From Aphodomonas sp964553125 (GTDB taxonomy: Bacteria > Bacillota > Clostridia > Christensenellales > Aristaeellaceae), in contig CAZKJW010000076.1 of the NCBI GenBank assembly GCA_964553125.1, positions 1 through 11,714 of the forward strand: a DNA stretch of 11,714 nucleotides, given 5' to 3'. Positions within the stretch are counted from its first letter, which is position 1; every line of letters begins with the position of its first letter. This document shows positions 4,827-11,714 of this stretch, one piece after another. The position numbers and the translations under genes are program-made. A model generated the notes under the pieces. That model was not told the DNA's origin and made no database searches. It was given only the letters and a program-made list of their open reading frames with translations.

Positions 4827-6143
4827 ATGGAAATGCTTACGCAGCCAATCCGCAAACTCTATTTCAAGTATCTCTTCGCCGCGTTTGGCAGCGCGCTGGT
4901 GGGCGCGGTTTACATTCTGGTGGATATGGCCGTAATCGGCCAATATGCAGGCCCGACCGGCACGGCAGCCATTGCGCTGGTGCTGCCCGCATGGTCGCTG
5001 ATTTGCAGTCTGGGCATTCTTACCGGCATCGGCGGCAGCGTGCTGTACAGCACGGCAAAGGGCGAGGGAAACATGCGTCAGGCGAACGCCATGTTCACCG
5101 CGGCAACCTTCGCCACAGCGCTTCTGGCGCTGGTGATCTGGGCGTTCATGCTCTTTTTCGACAGGCAGCTTCTGACGTTCATGGGCTCCGAGGGCGAGCT
5201 GCTGGACATCGGGCTGGAATATCTCAGGCCGCTGAAAATCGCCGTGCCGGTCTTTGTCTTCGGGCAGATGCTTGCGGCGTTTCTGCGCAACGACAACGAC
5301 CCCGGACTCGCCACCTTTGCGGTGGTATCCACCTCTATCCTCAATATGATCGGGGATTACCTTTTCACCTTCACCTTTCACGGCGGCGTATACGGCGCGG
5401 CGCTTGCAACGGCGCTGAGCAACGTGCTTTCCGTGTGCATCATGCTGACGCACTTTTTCAAAAAGAAAAACACGCTGCGGCTGGTCATGCCAAAGAAGCT
5501 GCTTTCCGCCATGGGCAAAACCTTCTCCATCGGTTTCTCCGTGTTCTTTGTCGATCTGGCGATGGGCATCATGACGATGCTGTACAACAAGCAGATTCTG
5601 AATCTTCTCAGCAGCGACGCGTTGTCCGTCTTTGGCGCAATCGCCAGCCTGACCACGGTGGTGCAGTGCTGCTCTTACAGCATCGGTCAGGCCGCGCAGC
5701 CGATTCTTTCTGCGAACTTCGGCGCAAAGCGCATGGATCGCGTGCGGCAGGTGCTCCGCTACGGCGTTCTCACGTCGGTCGCTTTCGGCGCGTTCTGGGC
5801 GTTTATGACCATGGCGTTCCCCACGCTGATCGTCCGCATTTTCATGGACGTCACCGACAGCGTGCTCGCCATTGCGCCGGGCATTCTGCGCAAATACTGC
5901 ATCGGCTATCTGTTCGTGCCCTTCACGCTTTTCGCCACGTATTATTTCCAGAGCATTCTCAAGGCGCGCGCCTCGCTGGGCGTCTCCCTCTCCCGCGGGC
6001 TGATCGTGGGCGGCGCAATGCTGTATCTGCTGCCGCCGCTTTTCGGCGCGGACAGTCTCTGGTTTGCAACGCCCGTTGCAGAGATTTCCGTCGCCGCCGT
6101 CACCGTGCTGCTGATGCGCAAGTTCACAAGGGAACTTTCCTGA
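4827..6143 (+). CDS. MATE family efflux transporter (first copy)
   Basis: This 438-residue integral membrane protein belongs to the multidrug and toxic compound extrusion family, which exports cationic or other small molecules in exchange for Na+ or H+. It has about 12 hydrophobic helices in two similar halves and the usual family length. The first helices show the family pattern VDMAVIGQYAG (32-42), followed by LPAW and a GIGGSVLYSTAKGEG stretch. The second half has its counterpart SIGQAAQPILSANFGAKR. A strong AAGGAGG lies 7-8 bases before the ATG. It is the first gene of a three-gene plus-strand operon and sits directly behind the leader terminator. If the leader is a guanidine-IV riboswitch, guanidinium or a similar compound is the likely inducer and possible substrate. 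It resembles the MepA/DinF-like branch. Confidence 0.93.
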   Translation: MEMLTQPIRKLYFKYLFAAFGSALVGAVYILVDMAVIGQYAGPTGTAAIALVLPAWSLICSLGILTGIGGSVLYSTAKGEGNMRQANAMFTAATFATALLALVIWAFMLFFDRQLLTFMGSEGELLDIGLEYLRPLKIAVPVFVFGQMLAAFLRNDNDPGLATFAVVSTSILNMIGDYLFTFTFHGGVYGAALATALSNVLSVCIMLTHFFKKKNTLRLVMPKKLLSAMGKTFSIGFSVFFVDLAMGIMTMLYNKQILNLLSSDALSVFGAIASLTTVVQCCSYSIGQAAQPILSANFGAKRMDRVRQVLRYGVLTSVAFGAFWAFMTMAFPTLIVRIFMDVTDSVLAIAPGILRKYCIGYLFVPFTLFATYYFQSILKARASLGVSLSRGLIVGGAMLYLLPPLFGADSLWFATPVAEISVAAVTVLLMRKFTRELS

Positions 6144-6229
6144 TTCCTTCCGTTCCCGGAAAGCGCCTCGCAGGGCGTCCACGTTTTCCATCATTGGCTT
6201 TTTCCATTATTTCAAAGGAGGCTTTCAAC

Positions 6230-6844
6230 ATGAACATCATCACCATCAGCCGCGAATTCGGCAGCGGCGGCCGCGAGCTTGGCAAGCGTCTTGCAGACTA
6301 TCTCGGCGTACCCTGCTATGACCACGAGATCATCGACATGGTTGCGGAAAAGCACGGCTTTGACAAGAACTACGTCTCGCTCCTTTCTGAAAAGGACGTG
6401 CGCGTGTTCTATCCCTCCACCATCGGTCACCGGTTCATGGCGCCCGCCCGCGCAGCGCAGCAGCCGGTCAGGGTTGCGCTGGCGCAGCATGAAATCATCC
6501 GCAGCTTTGCGCAGCAGAGCGACTGCGTGATCGTCGGCCGCTGCGCCGACGTAGTCTGCCGCGACATGCAGCCGCTGAACCTGTTCGTCTATGCCGACAA
6601 ACTGTCGAAGCTGGCGCGCTGTCAGGCGCGCGCGGCCAAAACGGAGGCGCTTTCCGAGCGCGAGATGCTTCGCCGCATGAAGCAGATCGACAAGGATCGC
6701 GCCGCATATCGCGAACTGTTCACCGAGGCGGAATGGGGCCGCAAGGAGTCCTATCACCTGTGCGTCAACACATCCGGCAAGGAAATCAAGGCGCTGGTTC
6801 CCGGCATCGGGGAATATGCCAAAGCGTGGTTTGAACAAAAATAA
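6230..6844 (+). CDS. Cytidylate kinase-like family protein
   Basis: This soluble 204-residue protein belongs to the cytidylate-kinase-like P-loop family (Cytidylate_kin2). The N-terminus ITISREFGSGGRELGKRL (5-22) carries the modified phosphate-binding loop with a GSGGRE core instead of the standard GxxxxGKS/T. It is followed by YDHEIID (35-41), which matches the base-binding part of the family, a VIVGR segment in the middle and a lid-like region rich in Arg and Lys. The actual substrate of this subfamily is not established and it should not be assumed to be the housekeeping CMP kinase. An AAAGGAGG (6214-6221) precedes the ATG by 8 bases. It lies 86 bases after the first MATE gene and only 17 bases before the second, with no terminator on either side, so it is co-transcribed with them. 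Confidence 0.87.
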   Translation: MNIITISREFGSGGRELGKRLADYLGVPCYDHEIIDMVAEKHGFDKNYVSLLSEKDVRVFYPSTIGHRFMAPARAAQQPVRVALAQHEIIRSFAQQSDCVIVGRCADVVCRDMQPLNLFVYADKLSKLARCQARAAKTEALSEREMLRRMKQIDKDRAAYRELFTEAEWGRKESYHLCVNTSGKEIKALVPGIGEYAKAWFEQK

Positions 6845-6861
6845 AAGAGAGGCTTCTTCCA

Positions 6862-8150
6862 ATGCAGACATCCAGAAAGAAAATCATTTTTCATAACGTC
6901 GCTCCGGCAATTCTTGCAAACGCCTGCGTCTTTCTTTTCTCCGTGGTGGACGGCATCTTCGTCGGACAGGGCGCGGGCGTGCAAGCGCTTGGCGCGGTCA
7001 ATCTGGCGCTGCCCTTTGTGCTGATCGTGCAGGCGTTCAACGCCATGGCGAGCATTGGCGGCGTCACCATCACGGCCGTCCGCTTTGGCAGCGGCGATAA
7101 AGAGGGCGCGCAGAGCGCGTTCATGCACTCCGTAACCGTCAACCTGCTGGTGGGCTGCCTTGTCACGCTGATCGGCTGCGGGCTGACCGCGCCCGTGTGC
7201 CGTCTGCTGGGCGCAACGGGCGGTTATTTCGAGCTGGCGAAGGATTATGTTTTCTGGTGGGCGCTGTTTGCCATTGCAAATTCCGTATCGCTGAACCTGC
7301 AGTCCTTCTGCCGCAACGACGGAAACCCCGGCCTTGTGGCCGTCGCCAACGTGGTGGTCACTGTGCTGAATATTTTTCTGGACTGGCTGTTTGTGTTCCC
7401 CATGCAAAAGGGCGTGACCGGCGCGGCCATTGCCACGGGCATTTCGCAGGTTGTCGGGCTGCTGGTGATTTCCACGCATTTCGTGCTGAAAAAAGGCGAG
7501 CTGCGCATTGCAAAATACCGCCCGCAAAGCCGACTCTACGGCAAAATCGTGCTGCGCGGGCTGCCGGAAGCCATCGCGCAATTCTCCACCCCCGTGACCA
7601 CGTTCTGCATGAACCAGACGCTCATGGCGGCCTACGGCGAAATCGGCATCAACGCATTTTCTGTGATCTCGTATCTGTCCAGCTTCACCATGTCGGTGTT
7701 CTTCGGCGCGTCGGAAGGGATGCAGCCGCTCTTTGGGCAGGCGTACGGCGCTCAGCGCGGCGACGACCTGAAGGCGTATTATCGCGCCGGGCAAATCATC
7801 AGCATGGTCGGCAGCGCGCTGTGCGTCGCAATTTACGTTCTGTTCCCTCACGCGCTCTGCGGCCTTTTCGGCGCGGACGCCGCCACCACCGATTTCACCG
7901 CCCTGCACATGTGGGAATACTGCTGGGGCTTCGTCGTCGGCAGCGTCAACACGATGGTCTCCGCCTATTTCTACTCCACCAAGCGCTCCGGACAGGCCAT
8001 TGCGCTCAATATCGTCCGTAGCCTTGTGATGAACAGCCTCGTCATCACCCTGCTGCCCCGGCTCTTTGGCAGCGCGGTTGTCTGGCACACCTTCGGCGTG
8101 TACGAGCTGCTCGTGCTGGTTGTCGCCGTGTCGCTGAAAAAGTTCTCCGA
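6862..8150 (+). CDS. MATE family efflux transporter (second copy), 3' end in assembly gap
   Basis: About 430 residues are visible before the N run. The protein has roughly 12 hydrophobic helices and the MATE pattern FSVVDGIFVGQGAGVQALG near the N-terminus, a SIGGVTITAVRFGSGDKEGA loop, and a matching GASEGMQPLFGQAYGAQRGDD in the second half. Since family members are about 440-460 residues long and the last helix is already present, only a few residues and the stop codon should be missing. It is clearly diverged from the first MATE protein of this operon, so it is not a recent duplicate. A weak AAGAGAGG precedes the start. The 17-base junction with the kinase-like gene suggests translational coupling. 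The substrate is unknown. Confidence 0.92.
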
Positions 8151-8250
8151 NNNNNNNNNNNNNNNNNNNNNNNNNNNNNNNNNNNNNNNNNNNNNNNNNN
8201 NNNNNNNNNNNNNNNNNNNNNNNNNNNNNNNNNNNNNNNNNNNNNNNNNN
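8151..8250. other. Assembly gap (100 N)
   Basis: Exactly 100 N, a conventional filler for a scaffold gap of unknown length. The genes on both sides are convergent, so the missing DNA should contain the end of the second MATE gene and possibly terminators or further genes. Confidence 0.98.
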
Positions 8251-8251
8251 C

Positions 8252-8929
8252 TCATTCCTCGCTGGAAAGATTCTCCGTCGCAAACAGGGTGATCACATCC
8301 CGCATGGTTTCGTCGGTGTAATCCGCAGCGATGGCGCCCACGTTCCAATAGGCGTACTCGCCCTCAAACCAGCTCTGCAAATCCTCGATTTTTTCGGCGT
8401 AGCGGAACTCCAGATGATACGTGGTTTCCATCGTATCCGGAGAGAAGGCGAAATAGGTGAACTGCCCCGCGTCGGCGTCGTCGGTTTTGTAGAAGAGAAA
8501 GCCGTTCTCGCTCTCCAGATCCAGACGGGTATAGCTGTGCGAGAACACCTCGCCGCCTTCCGCATCCAAGCCGGTAATCGTATTGCCTTCCATCACAAAC
8601 ATATCCACGCCGCCGATGAAATAGCAGTCAAAGCGCACGGCGCTGGGATCGGCCGCATATTTCTCCGCCGCTTCCGCGCCGTAAATTTCGGCCGTACAAT
8701 GGGAGATCAGCTTTTCCGTCGCGGCTTCAGCGCCGTCCTCACCGACGAAAGGCGCCGTCGCCTCAAGCCAGATTTCGTGATACTCCTCCCTGGACATTTC
8801 CGGGAACAGCTCCACATAGCTGCCGCTGATTCCGCTCAGGAAATCCCCGGCGGTTTCCGCCTCACAGACGGCGCAGAAAGCAAAAAGCGAAGCGACGCAA
8901 AGAACCATGGAAAGAATTTTCTTGAACAT
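8252..8929 (-). CDS. Secreted protein, possible ZinT/YodA-like metal-binding domain
   Basis: This is a 225-residue exported protein. Residues 1-24 form a Sec signal peptide (KK then a hydrophobic core, cleavage near CEA). The mature part is acidic and resembles the lipocalin-like ZinT fold: a YVELFP start (38-43), a GGVDMFVMEGNTITG block (106-120) and FAFSPDTMETTYHLEFRY (160-177), followed by an aromatic EYAYWN (191-196). In E. coli ZinT a His-Phe-His pair binds zinc at the HLEF position; here it would be His172-Leu-Glu174, so metal binding is uncertain. The start at 8929 is chosen for its AAGGAGGAG about 8 bases upstream and for the signal peptide. A TATAGT at 8974-8979 (minus) could be a -10, but no -35 is visible. 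It lies 71 bases after the AraC gene. The family call is tentative. Confidence 0.5.
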   Translation of the reverse strand: MFKKILSMVLCVASLFAFCAVCEAETAGDFLSGISGSYVELFPEMSREEYHEIWLEATAPFVGEDGAEAATEKLISHCTAEIYGAEAAEKYAADPSAVRFDCYFIGGVDMFVMEGNTITGLDAEGGEVFSHSYTRLDLESENGFLFYKTDDADAGQFTYFAFSPDTMETTYHLEFRYAEKIEDLQSWFEGEYAYWNVGAIAADYTDETMRDVITLFATENLSSEE

Positions 8930-9000
8930 AAAATGTTCTCCTCCTTGCTTTTGTTGGGTTTCCCCACGCCGCAACTATACCATGCGCCGCGCCGGGCGCT

Positions 9001-9966
9001 CTATCCCTTTTTGGTCCGGCTGTGCCGTTTTGCCGGCGGTTTTGCCCGCTGCCTGTATTCACTCGGAGTCATGCCATAGCGCTTTTTGAAGCACTGCGCG
9101 AACTTACTCGCGTTGTCATAGCCCGCGTCCAATGCAATCTCCATCACGCGCTTTTCGCTGCGAACCAGCTCGACCGCCGCCTGCTCCAGCCGGTATTCCT
9201 TGATGTAATGATAGACGGGCACGCCGTAAATCTGCTTGAACAGCTTTTGCAGATGCGACACCGAAATGCCATGCTCCTGCGCCAGCTGCGCAAGCAAAAC
9301 ATAGTGCTCCCGGTCGGTCAGCAGATGATCGCGCAGATGGCGAATCAGGGCAAGCTGCTTTGCGGAGCAGTACCGGCTTTCATCCTCCGCACGGGGGATG
9401 CGGCCAAGGAGCATCATCAGCTCAATGATTTTCAGCCGCAGATACGCCTCGTCAAAATATGCCGCGTTTTCATACAGCTCGCGAAACACATGCTCACAGC
9501 GCGGCCCTGCCGCGCCAAACAGATACCACTTTGCTCCAAGCAAGCTGCGCCGGAGCGCATCGAAATCAATGCGGAAGGCGGCCGCCTGCCGGTTCATCCA
9601 TTGCTGCGCCGGGCCGGGGCTGACCCGGATGCACACGCCCTCGTAGTACCCCAGCGGGAAACAGGACTCCGACTGCGCGCCGTGTACGCCGTCAAAGCAG
9701 CTGACGGCCATATCTCCCGGCCCGAGCAGCACATGCTCCCTGGGCGAGAAGCTGGTTTCAAAGCGGCCGCTGACGCAGAAGTTGATTTCAAATTCATCAC
9801 GCCTGACGCGCCGCTCCGTGAACGAGCGCAGCTCCAGACGCATCACCTGCATGTCCACGCCTTCAAAAAGCGGATAGCAGCAGATGCAGCCCTCGCCGTC
9901 CGGCGCGTCCATGCAATCCGGCGCGGCGGGCGGCACGGCGCGCGTTGGAAACCGAATCTCAATCAT
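9001..9966 (-). CDS. AraC-family transcriptional regulator
   Basis: This 321-residue regulator has a C-terminal AraC DNA-binding domain with two helix-turn-helix units (about 205-307): LAQEHGISVSHLQKLFKQ is the first, and EIALDAGYDNASKFAQCFKK with YGMTPSEYRQ the second, matching the family signature. The N-terminal part looks like a cupin-type effector domain (FEINFCVSGRFE, then LLGPGDMAVS). A small Cys group is present near the N-terminus (Cys18, Cys27, Cys29, Cys30), unusual for the family and possibly a metal or redox contact. A purine-rich AGGAAGAAGG precedes the ATG. It starts 22 bases after the preceding membrane protein gene, so it probably shares its transcript, and it is followed by the ZinT-like gene. 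Target and effector are unknown. Confidence 0.93.
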   Translation of the reverse strand: MIEIRFPTRAVPPAAPDCMDAPDGEGCICCYPLFEGVDMQVMRLELRSFTERRVRRDEFEINFCVSGRFETSFSPREHVLLGPGDMAVSCFDGVHGAQSESCFPLGYYEGVCIRVSPGPAQQWMNRQAAAFRIDFDALRRSLLGAKWYLFGAAGPRCEHVFRELYENAAYFDEAYLRLKIIELMMLLGRIPRAEDESRYCSAKQLALIRHLRDHLLTDREHYVLLAQLAQEHGISVSHLQKLFKQIYGVPVYHYIKEYRLEQAAVELVRSEKRVMEIALDAGYDNASKFAQCFKKRYGMTPSEYRQRAKPPAKRHSRTKKG

Positions 9967-9988
9967 GCCTTCTTCCTCAACTTGCCGC

Positions 9989-10483
9989 TCAAAGGAGCGT
10001 CACGACCGCCGCCGCAATCGCGGCAACAGCCGCAAAAAGCGGCACGCCGCGCCAGAAGGAAGCCACATGCTTCGCCGCATCCTGATAAGCGGCCTTCTCC
10101 GGCAGGAAGGAAAAGCGCACGCGCTTGCTGTTTCGCCACCAGAGCAGGTCAATGACCAGCAGATCAAAAACGCCCAGACCTTCTCCGAGCAAAAGGAAAA
10201 ACGCAAACGCGTCCGTGAATCCCGCCAGCCCGAGGCGGGCTTTCAGCGCAAGCCCCAAAGCCGAAAACACAACGGAAAACAGGATGAGATTCCCCAGCAG
10301 AATGGACGGCAGCGGTTTCTCCTCCGGCGCGATTTTTCCAAGGACGGGATGCTCCCGCACCGCGCGCTGCACCGCATCGGGATACGACCTCAGCCCGGCA
10401 AGGTTTTTCCGATCCGTTCCGGTACACGCAGCGCAAACGCCCCAATAGAAAAAGCAAAACCCGATCACGGCAAGGATTCTCAT
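9989..10483 (-). CDS. Conserved four-helix membrane protein, 164 residues
   Basis: This small integral membrane protein has predicted helices at about 2-20, 59-80, 93-116 and 147-164. The first loop has TDRKNL and YP (34-35), helix three ends with FDLLVIDLLWW (106-116), and the second loop contains LPEK, Tyr133 and His139-Val140 before Pro148. I recognise this as a recurring uncharacterised Clostridia family, but no function is known. The start codon overlaps the stop of the upstream ATC-hydrolase-like gene as ATGA (10480-10483), a sign of translational coupling, and AAAGGAG lies 6-7 bases upstream within that gene's end. It aligns with the membrane protein at 11143-11640, so the two are probably paralogues. 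Confidence 0.8.
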   Translation of the reverse strand: MRILAVIGFCFFYWGVCAACTGTDRKNLAGLRSYPDAVQRAVREHPVLGKIAPEEKPLPSILLGNLILFSVVFSALGLALKARLGLAGFTDAFAFFLLLGEGLGVFDLLVIDLLWWRNSKRVRFSFLPEKAAYQDAAKHVASFWRGVPLFAAVAAIAAAVVTLL

Positions 10484-11130
10484 ACGCGGCTCCTTTCCTT
10501 ATTAGGCTGCACGTATCCGCAGTCGCAGTACGGCCCGCCCGAGGCAAGCGTGTGTTCCCGCACAAACCGCGACGCGCCGCCCGCTTCGCTCATGGCGTAA
10601 TCCAGCGCGCACAGCGCGGGAACGAGGTCATGCAGTCCCAGCTCGCGCATCAGCGTGCAGATGCCGCAGGCAGAGAACCGCGCTTCATAGCCACTTCCGT
10701 CGGGATAGGGATGAAAGGTCATATTCCACGAATAGGGGTTGCGGTCGGCGGCGCGAAACGCCGCTGTCGCCCGCATGGCTTCAATGTCCTGCGGGGTGAA
10801 TTTTTTCCTGCCGCTTTTGCGGCAGAACCACCGTACCGGCGCGGTCATCATCGCCTGCCGGCAATAGATGGTCAGCCGCTCCACGTCCGGCCGCTGTGGC
10901 ATGGACAGCGCCACCGCCGCAAGCATGGCACAGGCGACGATGTTCATTTTGAACCGGTCGCCCTTTTCAAACTCCGGCAGATTGCAAATGATCTCTTTGT
11001 ATTGTTGTTTTGCCCTTGCCATGGTCGATTTGGCAGCCGCTTGGGAGATACCAAAAACGGCGGTCAGATTCTTTTCAAACGACCTTCCAAACAGCAGCCA
11101 CATCGCAAAGGGCATCCCCGTGTATTTCAT
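10480..11130 (-). CDS. L-2-amino-thiazoline-4-carboxylic acid hydrolase (ATC hydrolase) family protein
   Basis: This 216-residue soluble protein matches the ATC-hydrolase family (PF14196 as I remember it). The named reaction opens the thiazoline ring to S-/N-carbamoyl-cysteine on the way to L-cysteine, but most clostridial members are untested. Family hallmarks at the C-terminus are CGIC (155-158), LCALDY (173-178), the Arg188-Arg191 segment, LASGGP (195-200) and CDC (202-204); these Cys and Asp residues look like a metal or catalytic cluster. An N-terminal helical region (1-60) ends in DRFKMNIVACAML. GAGGAGG lies 7 bases before the ATG. It sits 12 bases after one 4-TM membrane gene and overlaps the next by ATGA, so the three probably form one transcript. 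A role as partner of the two membrane proteins is plausible. Confidence 0.85.
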   Translation of the reverse strand: MKYTGMPFAMWLLFGRSFEKNLTAVFGISQAAAKSTMARAKQQYKEIICNLPEFEKGDRFKMNIVACAMLAAVALSMPQRPDVERLTIYCRQAMMTAPVRWFCRKSGRKKFTPQDIEAMRATAAFRAADRNPYSWNMTFHPYPDGSGYEARFSACGICTLMRELGLHDLVPALCALDYAMSEAGGASRFVREHTLASGGPYCDCGYVQPNKERSRV

Positions 11131-11142
11131 ATGAATTCCTCC

Positions 11143-11640
11143 TCACCAAATCCAGAGCATCAGCGCGCTGCTGATAAAGCCCGCCAAAATCGCAAGGGGT
11201 GCGACAGGCAGGCACACCTTCACATGGAACCATTTTTGGTGGTATTCCTTCTCCATGTGTTCCGTTCCGGGGAGGCGGACACTCCTGATGTTGGCAAACA
11301 GCACCCAATCCAGAAAGAAGGTATCCCACGCAAACACGCAGAGCATATAAACCCAAGTCAGCCCCACGCCCTGCCAGAAGGTTTTTGCGCCTGCCAGATG
11401 CAGCATCCACGCAAACAAAAGCAGGAACACAGCCACGGCAATCAGCTTTTTCAGCACCATCAGCTTGGTTAGTTTTGCTTTCGCCGCCTCCTTATGCTGG
11501 GAGCGGTAGTATTCCGCCTGAATTTCCGGGGGATAGTCGCTGATAAAGGTCAGGGGATTGATGAGCAGCATCCCGAATACCAGCAGGGTGAAGCCGAGCA
11601 GCATGACGGCAATTTCAATCAATATTACGGAAAGACACAT
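11143..11640 (-). CDS. Conserved four-helix membrane protein, 165 residues
   Basis: Predicted membrane helices lie at about 5-28, 65-84, 92-113 and 142-164. The first loop has YPPEIQ (36-41), helix three ends in WDTFFLDWVLF (105-115) and the second loop has LPGTEH, Tyr133 and His139-Val140 before Pro148. These positions coincide with those of the 164-residue membrane protein at 9989-10483, so the two look like paralogues. The ATG at 11640 is chosen over one 42 bases upstream because AAGGAGG is found 8 bases before 11640, and the upstream version would overlap the tail of the preceding gene. Twelve bases separate its stop from the ATC-hydrolase-like gene. The function is not known. Confidence 0.8.
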   Translation of the reverse strand: MCLSVILIEIAVMLLGFTLLVFGMLLINPLTFISDYPPEIQAEYYRSQHKEAAKAKLTKLMVLKKLIAVAVFLLLFAWMLHLAGAKTFWQGVGLTWVYMLCVFAWDTFFLDWVLFANIRSVRLPGTEHMEKEYHQKWFHVKVCLPVAPLAILAGFISSALMLWIW

Positions 11641-11653
11641 GATAGATTCCTCC

Positions 11654-11714
11654 TTATTGCAGCAGCATTCCGATCCCCGCAAGAACCGCAGAAATCACTG
11701 CCATGCCGACCGTA
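11654..11714 (-). CDS. C-terminal end of a membrane protein (partial)
   Basis: Only 19 residues are visible: a hydrophobic tail ending in VISAVLAGIGMLLQ and a TAA stop at 11654-11656. It is open to the window edge. Its stop is 13 bases before the next start, so it belongs to the same operon. The sequence is a typical last transmembrane helix; the family cannot be named. It could also be a very short ORF beginning at the ATG at 11704, though that has no visible ribosome binding site. Confidence 0.55.
   Translation of the reverse strand, partial: TVGMAVISAVLAGIGMLLQ

Noticed and set aside
4752..6194. Long open frame on the minus strand opposite the first MATE gene
   Set aside because: Low-complexity, charged composition (His, Arg, Glu, Gln) and no start signal; the MATE gene on the other strand is unmistakable.
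4763..6229. Upstream in-frame extension of the cytidylate-kinase-like gene across the MATE gene
   Set aside because: The frame is open by chance through the MATE gene. The kinase-like family begins at the MNIITISREF segment, which has a proper ribosome binding site at 6214-6221.
6144..6229. Possible terminator between the first MATE and the kinase-like gene
   Set aside because: Short inverted repeats (TTCCG/CGGAA and GCGCC/GGGCG) exist but none is followed by a T run.
6754..8283. Long open frame on the minus strand opposite the second MATE gene, running through the N gap
   Set aside because: Shadow composition, and its continuity through 100 N is meaningless.
9022..10155. Plus-strand open frame opposite the AraC gene
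   Set aside because: No domain or ribosome binding site; the AraC signature on the minus strand explains the region.
10552..11472. Plus-strand open frame opposite the ATC-hydrolase-like and membrane protein genes
   Set aside because: His/Arg/Gln-rich shadow with no start signal, crossing a well-formed minus-strand gene junction.

Overview
The window looks like a piece of a draft genome of a Gram-positive Clostridia (Bacillota) bacterium, probably an anaerobic gut lineage. The evidence is strong AAGGAGG-type ribosome binding sites, a Spo0A-type DNA-binding domain with matching 0A boxes, a secreted FMN/FAD reductase of the anaerobic-respiration type, MATE pumps and fairly GC-rich coding DNA. 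A run of exactly 100 N (8151-8250) shows scaffolding, so it may be a metagenome-assembled genome. No tRNA, rRNA, insertion sequence or CRISPR array was seen.

Layout. 1-296: gene-free, packed with perfect hairpins, ending in two rho-independent terminators that read rightward. 297-3182 (minus): a LysR regulator followed by a secreted fumarate-reductase-like flavoprotein, each with its own promoter. 3316-3883: two small proteins of unknown function, convergent, with a terminator between them. 3884-4654: a stand-alone Spo0A-type DNA-binding protein whose promoter carries two tandem 0A boxes directly over the expected transcription start, plus a 16-bp palindrome touching its ribosome binding site. 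4664-8150 (plus): an operon of MATE transporter, cytidylate-kinase-like protein and second MATE transporter, behind a strong promoter and a leader containing a terminator; the leader resembles the mepA (guanidine-IV) riboswitch arrangement. 8151-8250: assembly gap. 8252-11714 (minus): a tightly spaced run comprising the tail of a membrane protein, a 4-TM membrane protein, an ATC-hydrolase-like protein, a second 4-TM membrane protein related to the first, an AraC regulator and a secreted ZinT-like protein.

How the parts work together. The LysR protein is the natural candidate regulator of the reductase, whose substrate is probably not fumarate because one substrate-binding His position is Leu. 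The Spo0A-like protein probably represses its own gene by the geometry known from abrB. The MATE operon appears to be controlled at initiation (an inverted repeat overlapping the -35) and at elongation (leader terminator). The distal minus-strand genes have ATGA or 12-22 bp junctions and are probably co-transcribed. The two most interesting systems are the self-targeting Spo0A effector and the attenuator-controlled double-MATE operon.
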